Below, piece by piece: positions 1 through 11,241 of a stretch of DNA of 64,000 nt. The translations under genes were made by a program, and so were the position numbers. The DNA is from Tetracladium setigerum (taxonomy: Eukaryota > Ascomycota > Leotiomycetes > Helotiales): positions 2,790,001-2,854,000 of the forward strand of contig PZJY01000002.1 of NCBI GenBank assembly GCA_031472005.1. The letters run 5' to 3'. The number at the start of each line of letters is the position of its first letter. The first letter of the stretch is position 1. The notes beneath the pieces are model-generated. The model searched no databases. It was not told the origin of the DNA and worked only from the letters and a program-made list of their open reading frames with translations.

Positions 1-857
1 GTCTACGTTTCCTCTCAGTTTGGCGGCGTCTGCGCCAGACCAACTATCTTCTGGTGCACCGTGGATGAATGTCTGGAAAGTTGGTGTTGCGCGAATGGCG
101 TATTTGGTTGCCACGTCGTGGGCGCGAGCTATGTCTACTTTGATGAATACTGCTTTGTGGCCAGCGGAATGAGCGAGTTCCTCAAAGATCGGGTATAGTG
201 GACGGCATGGGCCGCAAGTTTCGGAGGTAAAAAATATGATGGCGCATGATTTCTCAGCTTCCTCAAGTTGCTTTTCCAACTCAATATTCGTAGTCACTGA
301 CCGGACTAAAGAAGTGTGCTTTGGGCCTTGGGTACTCTCCCCGATTCCAACCAGACCATTTTGGCGGTTCTTCGCTACCATGCGGTTTATTTCTGGCTGG
401 ATGGCTCGACCAAAGGGAGTATTGAGAACTGTCTGAGGGAGGTTGACGATATGGTCTGGAATTCCTCTACCAAGCATAAATGTGGCGAGGTCATTGGAGA
501 AGTTATTACAGTTGTGAGTGAAGACATCGTAAGCCTAATAAAACCAGTTAGATAGTTTGCGCCAGGGAAGGGAGAATGACTTGCTTCGAGAGTATAGATC
601 TGCTTCAGTGATTCTATGTAGTCCAAAATGACGTCGAATGGCAATTCGGTCTGACCCAATGGTATTACCTGCAAAGGGGGCCCTAAGTGTGTGCGACCTG
701 GATCTACCATCTTGATTCCGCCATCGTAGACATATTCTACTCTTTCCATCACAATCGAGGTGTGGTAAACCGCATCAATCTGGACGCCGAGAAGCGGTTT
801 TGAGAATGCCATCGCCATGCCATTTGACAGGTCATAGACATAGAGTTGTACTTCCAT
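1..857 (-). CDS. PPPDE (DUF862) peptidase-thioredoxin fusion protein, 5' part; runs off the left edge
   Basis: Seen: the start is at 857. Exon 1 (857-585, 91 codons) is joined across an intron at 535-584 to an exon open to base 1. The N-terminal ~125 residues form a PPPDE/DUF862 fold with the catalytic His in VYHTSIVM and the Cys in THNCNNFSNDL. A thioredoxin domain follows, with its redox motif in TSETCGPCRP (bases ~180-240) and the cis-Pro stretch RATPTF. Known: PPPDE enzymes are deubiquitinating or deSUMOylating isopeptidases, and the fungal fusions usually end in a PUL domain that binds Cdc48. Inferred: a PUL domain lies beyond the window. The intron uses GCAAGT as donor and TTAG as acceptor with a CTAAC branch site; only this splice restores the frame LE-AYDVF. 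The gene is divergent from GDA1. Confidence 0.88.
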
Positions 858-1486
858 TGTATGGATATTTGGGGGTTAGGTCGCGTGGACAATCTTCTCT
901 GTGGTGGTGTCGAGGTAGGAAGACGCAATGCGCCGGATCTGTTCAGTTGGGATAGGGAAATGGGAAAGGAAAGTGAGAGAGTGTAAAAGATGCACGAGTT
1001 CTAAGGGTATCGCAAGCACATATTTGAGAGAAGAAAGACACGAGGTTGAAGGAGCGCTTGCGTAGGATGTTCTTCGTCTCTATTCTGCAGCATTCTATGC
1101 GATTGGATACTGACCGGACTTTTGGTGTTGTCGTATATCCGAGCGAGGCAAACATCAGTGACGACTGTGATCTGTGGCTGACCCGCCCGCATTTGCCGCA
1201 TTTTAGTGGTAACGTCCCAAATACAGCACAACTAAGCCTTATCGGTAAAATGGCCCTTGTTTACGCCACATATCCAATAATTGGTGGGCAAAGGCGAGAT
1301 TGATCAGATCTCTCCTTTTTTCCCCCAAACTCAACACAACCACCACGTCTATTTCCCATCGCTCCTTTCGTTTGACCCCTTTCTTGTCCCTTTCCGTTTC
1401 GCTTTCCCTTCCATTGATATTCTGTCCTTCGATTGTGTGTCTGCACAGTTGGTGGATTTGCGATATCTTCGATAAGTCATTCCTTC
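858..1486. other. Divergent intergenic region between the PPPDE-thioredoxin gene and GDA1
   Basis: This 629-bp shared upstream region holds a pyrimidine-rich stretch on the + strand at about 1305-1440 (C, T and CCCTTTC clusters). Such stretches are typical of fungal 5' leaders just ahead of the start, here that of GDA1. I see no coding exon; the short open frames have no recognisable content. Confidence 0.6.
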
Positions 1487-3258
1487 ATGAGACGCACATC
1501 AGTCTCGCTGCCCACGAGCAAAGCACCAGTCCACGATCCTCACGAGAAAGCAAATCGATATTCTACCAGAGGCGCAAGGGATAGCGCTGTCGGCACGCTG
1601 GAGAAAGTAAAAGACGCCTGGATGACGCAAAGTCAGCGATCAAGATACCTGAAGACAGGGGGATCTTGTTCTTTGTGATATTCTTGTTCTACTATCTTTC
1701 GCCCTCTGGAGGAAGCTCATATGATGGAGGGGGTAATTTCTCTTCGGGTTAATGCTAGATAGGCAACATGCTGACAAGATGCAGTGAAACCTGATATTGG
1801 AGGAAATTCTGGAGGCCAGACCCCCACCGACTCTTCATATGGAACCACCAAGTGCACCCAGTCTAGTGATAAGTCGAAGCCTATCATTCAGTATGCCTTG
1901 ATGGTTGATGCAGGAAGCACTGGCTCCAGAATTCATGTTTACCGATTCAACAACTGCGGTCCTACCCCCGAACTCGAGAGCGAAGATTTCATGATGACAG
2001 CCCAGAAGAAAGGAGGTTCAGGGCTCAGCTCCTTCAAGACCGATGCTGAGGGTGCCGCAAAGAGTCTGGATATTCTTTTGGATTTGGCAGTGGAAAAGGT
2101 TCCAGACAGTCTCAAGTCATGCACACCAATTGCCGTAAAGGCAACTGCTGGACTCCGAAAGCTCGGCCCTGAAATGAGCCAGAAGATTTTGGATGCTGTT
2201 CGTACTCGATTGGAGACCGTATATCCATTCCCAGTTGTTTCCAAGGAAGAGGGTGGTGTGGAAGTTATGGATGGAAAGGATGAAGGTGTTTACGCCTGGA
2301 TTACCACAAACTACCTCCTCGGCAAAATTGGCGGACCAGATCATTCACCAACCGCAGCAGTTTTCGATCTTGGTGGTGGCTCTACACAAGTTGTTTTTGA
2401 ACCAACATTCGATGGCAAGAATGGAGGGATGCCCGAAGTTATGGCTGAAGGCGATCACAAGTACAAGCTCAACTTTGGAGGCAGAAAGTTTGAACTCTAC
2501 CAGCATTCGCATCTTGGCTATGGTCTCATGTCCGCTCGCGAGACTATTCACAAAACCCTTATTGACGACATGCATGCGCAATTCCCCGAAGATCAGTCAT
2601 GGTCTAAGAAGGCAATTGTCAACCCATGTATTGCGCCTGGTATGACCCGCGAAGTGAACGTCACACTTAGTGAGACGCATGTTTTGGGCCCGCTTCTCAC
2701 TGTCAACATGACGGGTCCATCCACAGCATCTGCTCCTCAATGTCGCGCACTTGCGGAAAGAATCTTGGTCAAGGACGCCAAGTGCGCACTTGCTCCGTGC
2801 TCTTTCAACGGTATCCATCAACCATCCCTAGAGAAGACCTTTGCCAAAGAGGACATCTATACTTTCTCATACTTCTTCGACCGTACTAAGCCTCTTGGTA
2901 TGCCCGACTCATTCACTCTACGCGAACTTCACAACTTGACAGCCCAAGTCTGTGGTGGTGAAAAAACATGGGATGTGTTCCAGGCCATTCCGGGCGCCCT
3001 CGACCAGCTTAGGGATCGTCCTGAGCACTGTCTTGATCTTAATTTCATGATGGCTCTCTTGCACACTGGATATGAGATGCCAATTGACCGAGAGGTGAAG
3101 ATCGCAAAGAAGATCAAGGGTAATGAGCTAGGATGGTGCTTAGGAGCAAGGTAATTCTTCCCACTTGTATAACATGAGGACTCCCACTAACATGAGACAG
3201 TTTGCCATTATTGAGCAAAGGATCAGGCTGGACATGCCGCGTGAAACAGGTCGTATAA
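1487..3258 (+). CDS. GDA1: Golgi guanosine diphosphatase (GDA1/CD39 nucleoside phosphatase family), with an apparent 1-base gap
   Basis: Role (family knowledge): a type II Golgi membrane enzyme that hydrolyses GDP to GMP, supporting GDP-mannose/GMP exchange in glycosylation. Seen: the start ATGAGACGC is at 1487; introns are at 1733-1784 and 3151-3200; the stop is at 3256-3258. The apyrase motifs are MVDAGSTGSR, KATAGLR, EGVYAWI and DLGGGSTQ. The C-terminus GWCLGASLPLL is made by the second splice. A membrane anchor (ILFFVIFLFYYLS) is encoded at 1663-1701. Odd: the N-terminal frame (1487 onward) meets a TGA at 1676, whereas the anchor and all the rest are in the +1-shifted frame. One extra base in the G5 run at 1658-1662 would reconcile them, giving about 556 residues. 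I see no GT-AG pair that fixes this as well. Confidence 0.9.
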
Positions 3259-3789
3259 TATCACCAAGTCATTCAATGAGTTTGCAGCATTGCAGGCGTT
3301 TTATGGACAAGGACATATATACATACACCAATATGTAAAAATTTTGCTTTTAATGAAGGATAGAGGACTCATATCATGACCATAGTATTATTTCTTGTAC
3401 AAAAATGTATCACGTTCTTCTTCGCTACGTACTATATCCGTGTAAATGCTTTAATTTCATCGGACCAGAGACGAGCTATAGTCAAAACGGAACGGTTCGT
3501 CTCATGCTCTGAAGTCTTCTATTCCACCACGCGCCCTGTACATACTGTAGGCCTGAAACAAAGGAGCTTCGTCTACCTATTAATTACCCTTCCAGAGTCG
3601 GCCGTTCTTCAGGGATCGTGTTCTGCCAGCCTCTACCTTAAATTGTCATCTAGGATACCACCTTTCTATTCACGACTTATCAGAAGCAGAGACAATGGAA
3701 TTACTCAGATGGTTCCAGAAAATGTTCTTTTTGATATACAACACAAAGTAATACAAATACTATACAGCCAACCATACAAAACTCGTCTA
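3259..3789. other. Convergent intergenic region between GDA1 and mL38
   Basis: This 531-bp stretch holds the 3' ends of two converging genes and is AT-rich near 3330-3400. Nothing coding is supported. The long + strand open frame that starts here continues antisense through the mL38 gene and has no recognisable content. Confidence 0.6.
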
Positions 3790-5139
3790 TCAATCCATCC
3801 TTCCCCTCCTGAAAGTCTTGATGTTGTACTTCGCCTTGGCGTGCTTTGCATCCCAACCCCTCGCCTTCTCCTTTGGCTTGAGCGCCGGAATTCTATATCT
3901 CTTGAACTGTACATTCGCACCCTCGATGTTGTTTCTGGCCATCACACCCGCAGTTCCCTCATCCCAGATGCTGCGGAAGAGACTCATGCCGATCGGCTTG
4001 AACTTGAACCTGTTCACGAAGCCGGAAAGCTTGAATCCGTCTCGGGCAACCTTCTCTTGCATTTCCTTGATATCAAAAGTTTTGTTTGGAGGTTGTTCGA
4101 GAACAAAAACGGAGTAACGGTGGTAAGGAGTTCCCATTTGGGCGAATGGTGGCAGCCATTTGTGGACGAGTTGTGCCTCTGTGGCGAAGGAGAGAGGGAG
4201 GGAGTTGATTTCTGGCGAGAGAGGAATGTTCATCGCCAGGTAGTGACAGCGGGTTGTGAAGTCATCAGTCGTCAAATTTGGCACATCGGAATCAACCACC
4301 ACGATCGAAACCAGTCTTTCCCCTTTATCAAAAACTTGCACTCTCAATCTCGGCTCGACTTCGCTGACTCTCGAGTCGACGAACTCTCCCGCTTGAACGG
4401 CGCGGGTTCGGAATGCCAACTTCACTTCTGCGGTTGGTTCGAAATGTGGAAGGACATCGGGTACGATATGTAGTTGTTCTATACGTTGGACAGTCAGGAG
4501 GCGTGCATAGGATCGCCATTTCTTGTCTGCCAAATAGCGGTAAATTGGTTTGCTCATATCACCTAAAAATAATCAGCCATGGCCACAGATTTGAACAAGA
4601 AACTTTGTTATACCAAGTCCATCCTCAAAACGTTTCTTGATCATAGGATCGTTGATGTCCGCTTGTATCTTCAGGTATTCCAGATGCCTCCTCATGCTAT
4701 CCAATCTCCTCTGCTTCATCTGCTCCCCTCCCTTGAGATTCGACGCATCGAGAGACAACAGATTCGAGATCTTCGCCCTTTCCTTTTTAATGAGTTCAAT
4801 CTTCTCTTCCCTATCCGCCTGAAGGACCTTTCGTGCCTCTTGGAAAGCATGGTATGGCAATTGCTCGAAAGGGATGTTGTCGGTCGTTCTGATGGCAGCA
4901 CGTCGTCGTCTTGATCCAATTGGGTGTATTCCTTGTTCCATCAAAATTCTCTCTCCTTTAGGGGATGATACGGTCAAGGGATTCGGCGTGAATGCTTTGA
5001 ATTCAGCGGTAGGCTCTGCCTCCACATTCGACCTAGCAGAGCTCGTAAATGTTCGCACTGCTCTCAAAGAGTGACTCGGGGCCTGAGGATTCCGTAGGCA
5101 TCGCGCCAACGGCTTTGCAGCCTTCTGACAGGAGGCCAT
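3790..5139 (-). CDS. MRPL35: Mitochondrial large ribosomal subunit protein mL38 (PEBP-like, yeast Mrpl35 family)
   Basis: Role: a component of the mitochondrial 54S/large subunit. Seen: the start at 5139 is followed by a Ser/Arg/Ala-rich presequence (MASCQKAAKPLARCLR, with AVRTFTSSAR). One 51-bp intron at 4563-4613 is spliced in frame (FEDGLG-DMSKPIYRYL). The protein is about 432 residues. The C-terminal half has the phosphatidylethanolamine-binding-protein fold seen in mL38: VVVDSDVPN corresponds to the DPDxP region, and MGTPYHRYSVFVLEQP to the GxxHRYVF block. Divergent from uL4m over only 149 bp. The C-terminal ~40 residues are Lys/Arg-rich, which would suit rRNA contact. Confidence 0.9.
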
Positions 5140-5288
5140 TGTTGTGGTGATGGTTCGATGTTTGATGTTCCAAAAAAGTTGAAGCCATCAGGAGCTGGGC
5201 GGAATGGCCCGTGAAATTTTTGAGCTAACGTCCCCTGCATCAATTTCTCGACGACGAGCTCACGAACGATCACAACCAAACATCAACA
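5140..5288. promoter_or_regulatory. MRPL35/YML6: Compact bidirectional promoter between mL38 and uL4m
   Basis: Only 149 bp separate the two divergent start codons, so both mitochondrial ribosomal genes must share this upstream DNA. TGAAATTTTTGA at 5212-5223 loosely resembles the RRPE-type element of ribosome-biogenesis promoters. That resemblance is suggestive only. Confidence 0.55.
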
Positions 5289-6274
5289 ATGGCGTCGAAA
5301 GGATTGCAGAGCTTCTCGCGGAGCCTGAAAACTCTGCGGACATTTAATTCGGGATTCAAAGACCCCCTAACAGTATGAGAAGACCTTTTATTGCGAGGAG
5401 TAGGACTGACTTCGGAACAGCAATGCCTCGCACCACGCCTCTCGAGGTCAATGGCCACAGAGACAGCTCTCCCAGCTGGCCTCTCGTCGGACTATGATGC
5501 AAGTTTTATCCAGAACATTGCAGATGGAACCTTAGATTCAGCGCGTCAGTCTCAGTAATTCTTATTCCAGAAGCCAGCTCTAACAGCATAGCAGCCCCTA
5601 CAGTTCTTACAACCATCTACCAATTCCCATCCATGGAACCCCTACGATTTGAGTCCTACGATAGCAAACACCTACACCTGCCTCTCCGTCGAGACATCCT
5701 CCATCGTGCCGTAATTTTCGAGGGAGACGCCACCCGCCAAGGAACTGCAAGCACCAAGAACAGATGGGAGGTCCACGGTTCCCATCGAAAGGTTCGCCCA
5801 CAAAAGGGAAGTGGTAAAGCGCGTTTGGGAACGAGACAATCGCCCATGTTGAAGGGAGGAGGAAAGTCGTTCGGTCCTAAACCGCGTGATTTCTCGACGG
5901 ATTTGCCAAAGAAAATGTATGATCTTGCGTGGAGGACTGCCCTGAGCTGGAGATATAGAAGGGGGGAATTGATTGTATGCGAGGATGGTATGGATATTGA
6001 ATATCCTAAGACTCGATACGTCAAGTCTATTTTTGATCATAATAGTTGGGGCAAGGACGATGGGAGGACACTGGTTATTACACAAGGATTCAGAAAGAAT
6101 CTGTTCAGAGCATTGAGACACGCTGGTGAGGACGGAAGGGTGCAAATTAAGGATGAGGTTGACGTGAAGGACCTGTTAGAATTGGGGAGAGTTGTCATCG
6201 AGAAGTCCGCTTTGGATGAGATTTTGGAGGAGCATCAGAGCGATTTGATGTCCAAAGTCAGAATTGTGGTGTAA
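5289..6274 (+). CDS. YML6: Mitochondrial large ribosomal subunit protein uL4m
   Basis: Role: universal L4-family protein of the mitochondrial large subunit. Seen: three exons, 5289-5372, 5421-5544 and 5595-6274 (888 nt, 295 residues); introns of 48 and 50 bp. The joins read DPLT-QCLAPR and DSA-PPTVLTTIYQFP. The L4 core is clear: HLPLRRDILHRAV, RQGTASTKNR, EVHGSHRKVRPQKGSGKAR and SPMLKGGGKSFGPKPRDF. The first exon encodes an Arg/Ser-rich mitochondrial targeting presequence. The G6 run at 5961-5966 is in frame here, a useful contrast to the broken runs in other genes of the window. Divergent from mL38. Confidence 0.94.
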
Positions 6275-6705
6275 GAGATATGAGACTGTACGAGAAGGAT
6301 TGTGTATTATTTGTAGAAATAAATCTTGATGGTTGCAGTTTCCTTTTTGTTCGTTGTAATCGTTTATACACTAGTCTCGTAGTCGAGGCTCATTGCCACG
6401 TAGTTTTTGTCCTCGTTATTAGCATACGAAGTTGATATTCAGCTCGAAACTTCTAGCGTTTGTTTCGACTCTACACAGTACTTCTATTCATTATCAATTC
6501 TTTCGTTACATAGACACAAAGTACATCGGCAACTTTTTGAACTTAAGACCTGCTAGTTCACTCCTATGCCATGCTATCATCTGTATCGCACGAATAACCT
6601 TTGATTGTTTCATGAGATGATGTCGAAAATTGCATTATTCATTTATTCCTCCCTTTATCTCCTTTTAATATCAATACCTACCTCTGCCGTACATTACTAT
6701 TATTT
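6275..6705. other. Convergent intergenic region between uL4m and the GH3 gene
   Basis: This 431-bp AT-rich stretch between two converging 3' ends presumably holds both polyadenylation sites (for example AATAAA within aaataaatc at about 6317-6325). Nothing coding is seen. Confidence 0.6.
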
Positions 6706-9314
6706 TTAACGCAACTTCAGGTTTGTCTTAGCCTTCAAATCCCTTGAACTAAATCCGACCTGAACATCAAAGTTGCCACTGGGCAAAACCCAGGTTTGGC
6801 TGACCACATCCCAGTAACTCAAATCTCTTCTCTTCAACACAAATTCGACCTTACGCTCTTCACCCTTCTTCAAGAAAATCTTTTCGAACCCTCGGAGCGA
6901 ACGAACGGGCGAGCCGGCTGGGACAGATTTGTCCTTTGGTAGAGTGAGGTACAGCTGGACAACGGTTCCACCAGATACAGATCCTGTGTTCTTCAGTGTG
7001 GTTGAAACACGGACGATATCGGTCCACAAATCAGGATTGCCACCCTGTTCAATTGCAAGCTCTGAATTGGCTGTTGCGGACGGATTTTTGACGATTTTTG
7101 AGATCTTCAGATCTTTTGCGAGTGTGAAGGTGGTGTAGCTGAGACCGAAGCCGAACTCATAGAGAGGCTCGATATTCTTGGAGTCGAAGTGGCGGTAGTC
7201 AGTCATTTGGCCTTCAGTAAAGTCGGCTTGCCATCCAGTGGGCGAAGAGATATCAGTGAAATTTACGATGGGAATGTCGAAGTCCGACTCGTTCTTTGGG
7301 ATGGTGTATGGTAGCTTCCCGGAAGGGTTGAAGTCGCCCCAAAGGATGTCGACGATCGAATTTCCAGTTTGCTCTCCTGGCAAATGAGCTGCGATGATGG
7401 CGGTAACGTTTTCGTGGTTAGCCCATGGCATCGTATTTATGCCTGCAGAGTGGGTAATCACGATTGTGTTGGAACATCTTGCTGCGACGTTGTTGACGAC
7501 CACGGTTGAGTTCCAATCCGCTTCCCATTGGGAACGATCAAAACCTTCACTGGCAAAGGTTTTTAGGAACACGAAGCAAACATCTGGGTTGGGATACACG
7601 CTCATGAACTCGTTCGAAGCCAAGACACGGTTATTTGTAATGTACTGTACTCGAGCATTGGTTCTTTGCGCACGGGCTTTGATGGCATCCAGAGGAGATA
7701 CTGCAGATTGTGACGTTAGAAAAACCTATGATAGCAAGACCCAGCTTTGTACGAAACCCATGTAAAAACCAACAACTCGAGAGGCGCCAGCAGGGAAATT
7801 AGTCAATTGATACGTACCAATAGAAGCATGTCTTCCTGTACCAGATCCTCCGCCAATGTCCAGCGTACCTATCTCCGGGCCAAATAGAGAGGAATCTCCC
7901 TCAGGGAACGACAATCCAGATGTTAAGTCGGCAGCATCACCGCCAAAGACACCGATGTTTTTGATTTTCTTCGGGTCGATGGGCAGTGCCGATTTGGTGT
8001 TCTTGAGAAGAACGCTTCCAGCAGAACCCAACTTTCGGATGACGTCCGCATGGTTTCTTCGAACGTCACGGGCAATTGGCTGTTGTCCTTGAGGGCCTTT
8101 GATGTAAATGTTTGCAAGGACAGCGAAATTCGAGGGATCAATCGTTGGGAAATCCTTATCCTGCCCAAGCAAGTAATATGGTAGCATTACACGACGAACC
8201 ATGTCTTCAAGTCGTGCAAGTGGCAAGGACCCGTTGTTTACCGCTGCGGTAAGGTTGCCTCCAAAGTAAGATGTACCATCTCCGATTGTAGCTTGATTGA
8301 TTGCTCCGGGCATATTTAAATCCAGTCCTCTCGCTGCAGAAGCGATGCCTGAATGAACAGCAAAGTAATCCGAACTGACGTAACCCTGGAATCCGAGCTC
8401 TTTTTTCAGTAATCCATTTAGGAGCTTGTCATTCTCACAAGCATATGTTTGATTGATGCGGTTGTAAGAGCACATGAGAGAGACTGTACCGGCCTTCACG
8501 GCGTCAGCAAACGGCCAAAGATACAGTTCGTGCATGGTACGATCGTCAACGTTAGCGGAGATGGCCTCAATCTCGGTTCCGTTTGGGAGAAAAGTATTGC
8601 TTCTGTGGGTCTCTTGTTCGTTGGCGATGAAGTGCTTGGAAACGGATTGGACACCCGCATCCTGGATCCCGCGAACCGTGTAGTCCATGGATACGCCTGA
8701 CAAGAAAGGATCGGGAGAGAAGCCTTCCCAGTTTCGGCCACCTAGTGCATGGCGACCCATTGGACCAGCAGAAGGACTATCCATTTGTTAGCCCACGGAC
8801 TTTGTGTTTTGGTATGTGATATCAACCTACCCAAGAAGAACGTGGACACCTTTGTCCCGGAACTCATTAGCCAGGGCGTTTGCTCGCTCATAGATGAGAT
8901 CTCTGTCCCAACTTGCGGCGGCTGTCAATCCAGCAGGGAAAATACTGATGAGATCGGCACGATTCAAGGCTGTAGGTCCGTCCATCGAACAGATACCGCC
9001 AAAGCCCAAGGCTGGAATCGCAGCCACATTTCCAATGCAATTTCCGGTTGCACCAGTTACCAATTGAGATTTCTGTTCCAGTGAGAGTTGAGCAATGAAT
9101 TTGTTTGCCTTGTCTGTGGCTGCTCGCAATGCTTTCTCTGTCGCAAATGTCAGTCAGTCATTCTTTCTCATCAACTAGCATTTAGTGTTGAAAGAGTTTA
9201 CATACTGGAAGTGTAGTCCCTTGTAGTTCGGCGAGCAAGATCATCCTCGCAGCGCACTGAACCCAGGAGTTGAGAAGCTGCGAGAGCCAAAGGTAATGCG
9301 GAAGAGAAGTGCAT
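6706..9314 (-). CDS. Secreted beta-glucosidase, glycoside hydrolase family 3
   Basis: Role: hydrolysis of terminal beta-D-glucosyl residues (cellobiose, other beta-glucosides) outside the cell. Seen: four exons, 9314-9206, 9137-8831, 8776-7818 and 7700-6706 (2370 nt, 789 residues). Introns are at 9138-9205, 8777-8830 and 7701-7817. The first exon gives a signal peptide (MHFSSALPLALAASQLL). The N-terminal GH3 barrel carries GRNWEGFSPDPFLSG, KHFIANEQE and the nucleophile Asp in GYVSSDYFAVHSG. The C-terminal alpha/beta domain and a fibronectin III-like tail (SVSGGTVVQLYLTLP, RSLRGFEKI) follow. All splice joins keep the frame, and there is no sign of decay. Substrate cannot be set from sequence. 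Confidence 0.93.
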
Positions 9315-11241
9315 GATGACTGTATCGAGAGTCTTCAACTCTTATCAATTAAGAATATGAGAGCGCTGGGATTGAAGTAACTCTACCTCGAGGGAACATG
9401 AGCTCCTTTATACCTATTCGCCAAATGTCACCTCGTCACTTCTCCCATCTTTGAAAGCCACTTCCATGGCCGCCAATACACTTCAAAAGTATCTTGAAAA
9501 CTATCACCGAGTTCACCGCCGACTTTGACTCCGAAGAAGCACCGTCACTAGGGCTCCCTAGGGAGTTTTTCAAGTATATGTTGAAGCCACGAGAGATGTC
9601 GGGCCCGCTTTTACCTTCCAAGAGGTGAAAAGCTATCCCCGCATCTGATTATTGCGTGGAGGAGGAGCGACTGTCATCACCCCATGGGCCGAGCTGTGGG
9701 GAAATTCCAAGACTCTTTTAGTAAGTGGGGTAATAATACTATATGGCCTTGAAGAAAATGATCGGGGTGCTGATGCTCCAAAACCGAGGACCTAGAACCC
9801 AGGACCTAGCACCCAGGACCGAAGTCATAGCTACCGTTACTCATCAGCCTAGCCGATAAGTTACTCACGACGAGCCTGCCTGCCAGTTTAATATGATTGG
9901 CCCTCTGTCCGGCAAGTACCTGAAGATGATAAGTCCAGGTTCGATATCCAGACACTAAAGTTTCGGCTGGCACCAGCATTCGCATCGCGGCATCGGAAGT
10001 TGTCATGTTCAGAGACTTTAAAATTACGATGAAGATTTCTCTACCAAATTGTGCTCTTTCGAGTCATAACGTAAGTCCCACCAATGAAGAAGGCGTATGA
10101 TACATCAGGGGTCGTGAAAGAGAGGTGTTCAAAATCCCAGGGAGGTGTTTTTGTCGTCGAAGCGGACAGCCTCATTCGCTCGCTTAATCCCAGACGGCTT
10201 CCGAGTACGAACACCACGTACTCGGGCCGTATTTCGATCGCGAGTACGCCGGGTAGTGAAGAGAAGCTTGCGAATGGAACGGGTCTATATCTCTACCTAC
10301 AGTAGTTCCTGCTTTGTGGGATCATTCTATCGCTTTGCTCCGCTCACTCCAGCCAAACAGTCGGGCCGAGGCAAACGTGGCGGCTTGAGTGTGGAAATAT
10401 TAAGGTCAACCTGTTAAACCTACGAGGATGAGTACGAGTCCTCTTAGCGCACCGAGAAAGGAAGTCCAAAATGTACATTCTTCCAACCGGCAGCTCTAAA
10501 TCTGTTTAGTTTGGAATGTCTTATTAAGCTATTACATCTATTGAGTAGCTGTCCAACCTCAATTTGGGACTTTAAAACTTGAAATTTAGGAGTTGTGCAA
10601 TACCTTTGATACGTAGACTCATTCCAGAAGGTTTGACACTCACCGGTGCACTACAAGAAGAGTCATGTTTTTCTGATAATAGTTCATTAAGTATAATAAG
10701 TATAAACAATCTTGTCAATACCAGGAGGGTCGACTACAAAGACTTGGTCCAGCAACAAACACAGACCTGCCCTACAACATCTAAACCGTTTCGAGACGAA
10801 AGAACAACCCACGAATCAGCCCGAGCCCAATCTCACCTGCGCGTAAGAAAGTCATCCACCATTTTGCCCTCACGACTCAGGGGTTACGAGTCACTACAAT
10901 GCCTTAGCCATCTCAACATATGAACAAATAAAGAAAACAAAACAAAACATAGGATGCCCAATTCTCTTCTCTCTTGAGACGCTGTGGTGTCAGTAGGTGT
11001 CATACTTGGCGAAATGTAACAATCTCTCATTTCCTGCTTCTCTCTAGCCCATACTGGTATGATTTGCCGGAGGGGAGGAGAAGGGACGAAGGATTTCGGT
11101 TCCCTTTGCTACGCGCACTTTTATGAGGTCGTCCAGCACCTGTTAATTATCCGATGAGAAATCGAAAATCGACATGATACCTAGATGTAAAAATGGGATT
11201 TTCGATAGGGACCTCTAGACAAATGTTCCAATTTGTAGCAT
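9315..11241. other. Gene-poor intergenic region
   Basis: About 1.9 kb lies between the GH3 start and the 3' end of the Q/P-rich gene. It contains a three-copy 14-bp repeat (9784-9825) and AT-rich patches near 10500-10720. No open frame has recognisable protein content. It could hide a non-coding transcript or old repeat debris, but I see no terminal repeats or transposase motifs. Confidence 0.5.
9784..9825. repeat. Three imperfect tandem copies of a 14-bp unit
   Basis: Units at 9784-9797, 9798-9811 and 9812-9825 share the core C-AGGACC-TAG-A with a few substitutions (ccgaggacctagaa, cccaggacctagca, cccaggaccgaagt). They sit in the gene-poor stretch upstream of the GH3 gene. Confidence 0.75.

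Noticed and set aside
3376..4473. A 365-codon open frame on the + strand
   Set aside because: It lies antisense to the mL38 gene, has no recognisable protein features, and mL38 is securely identified on the other strand.
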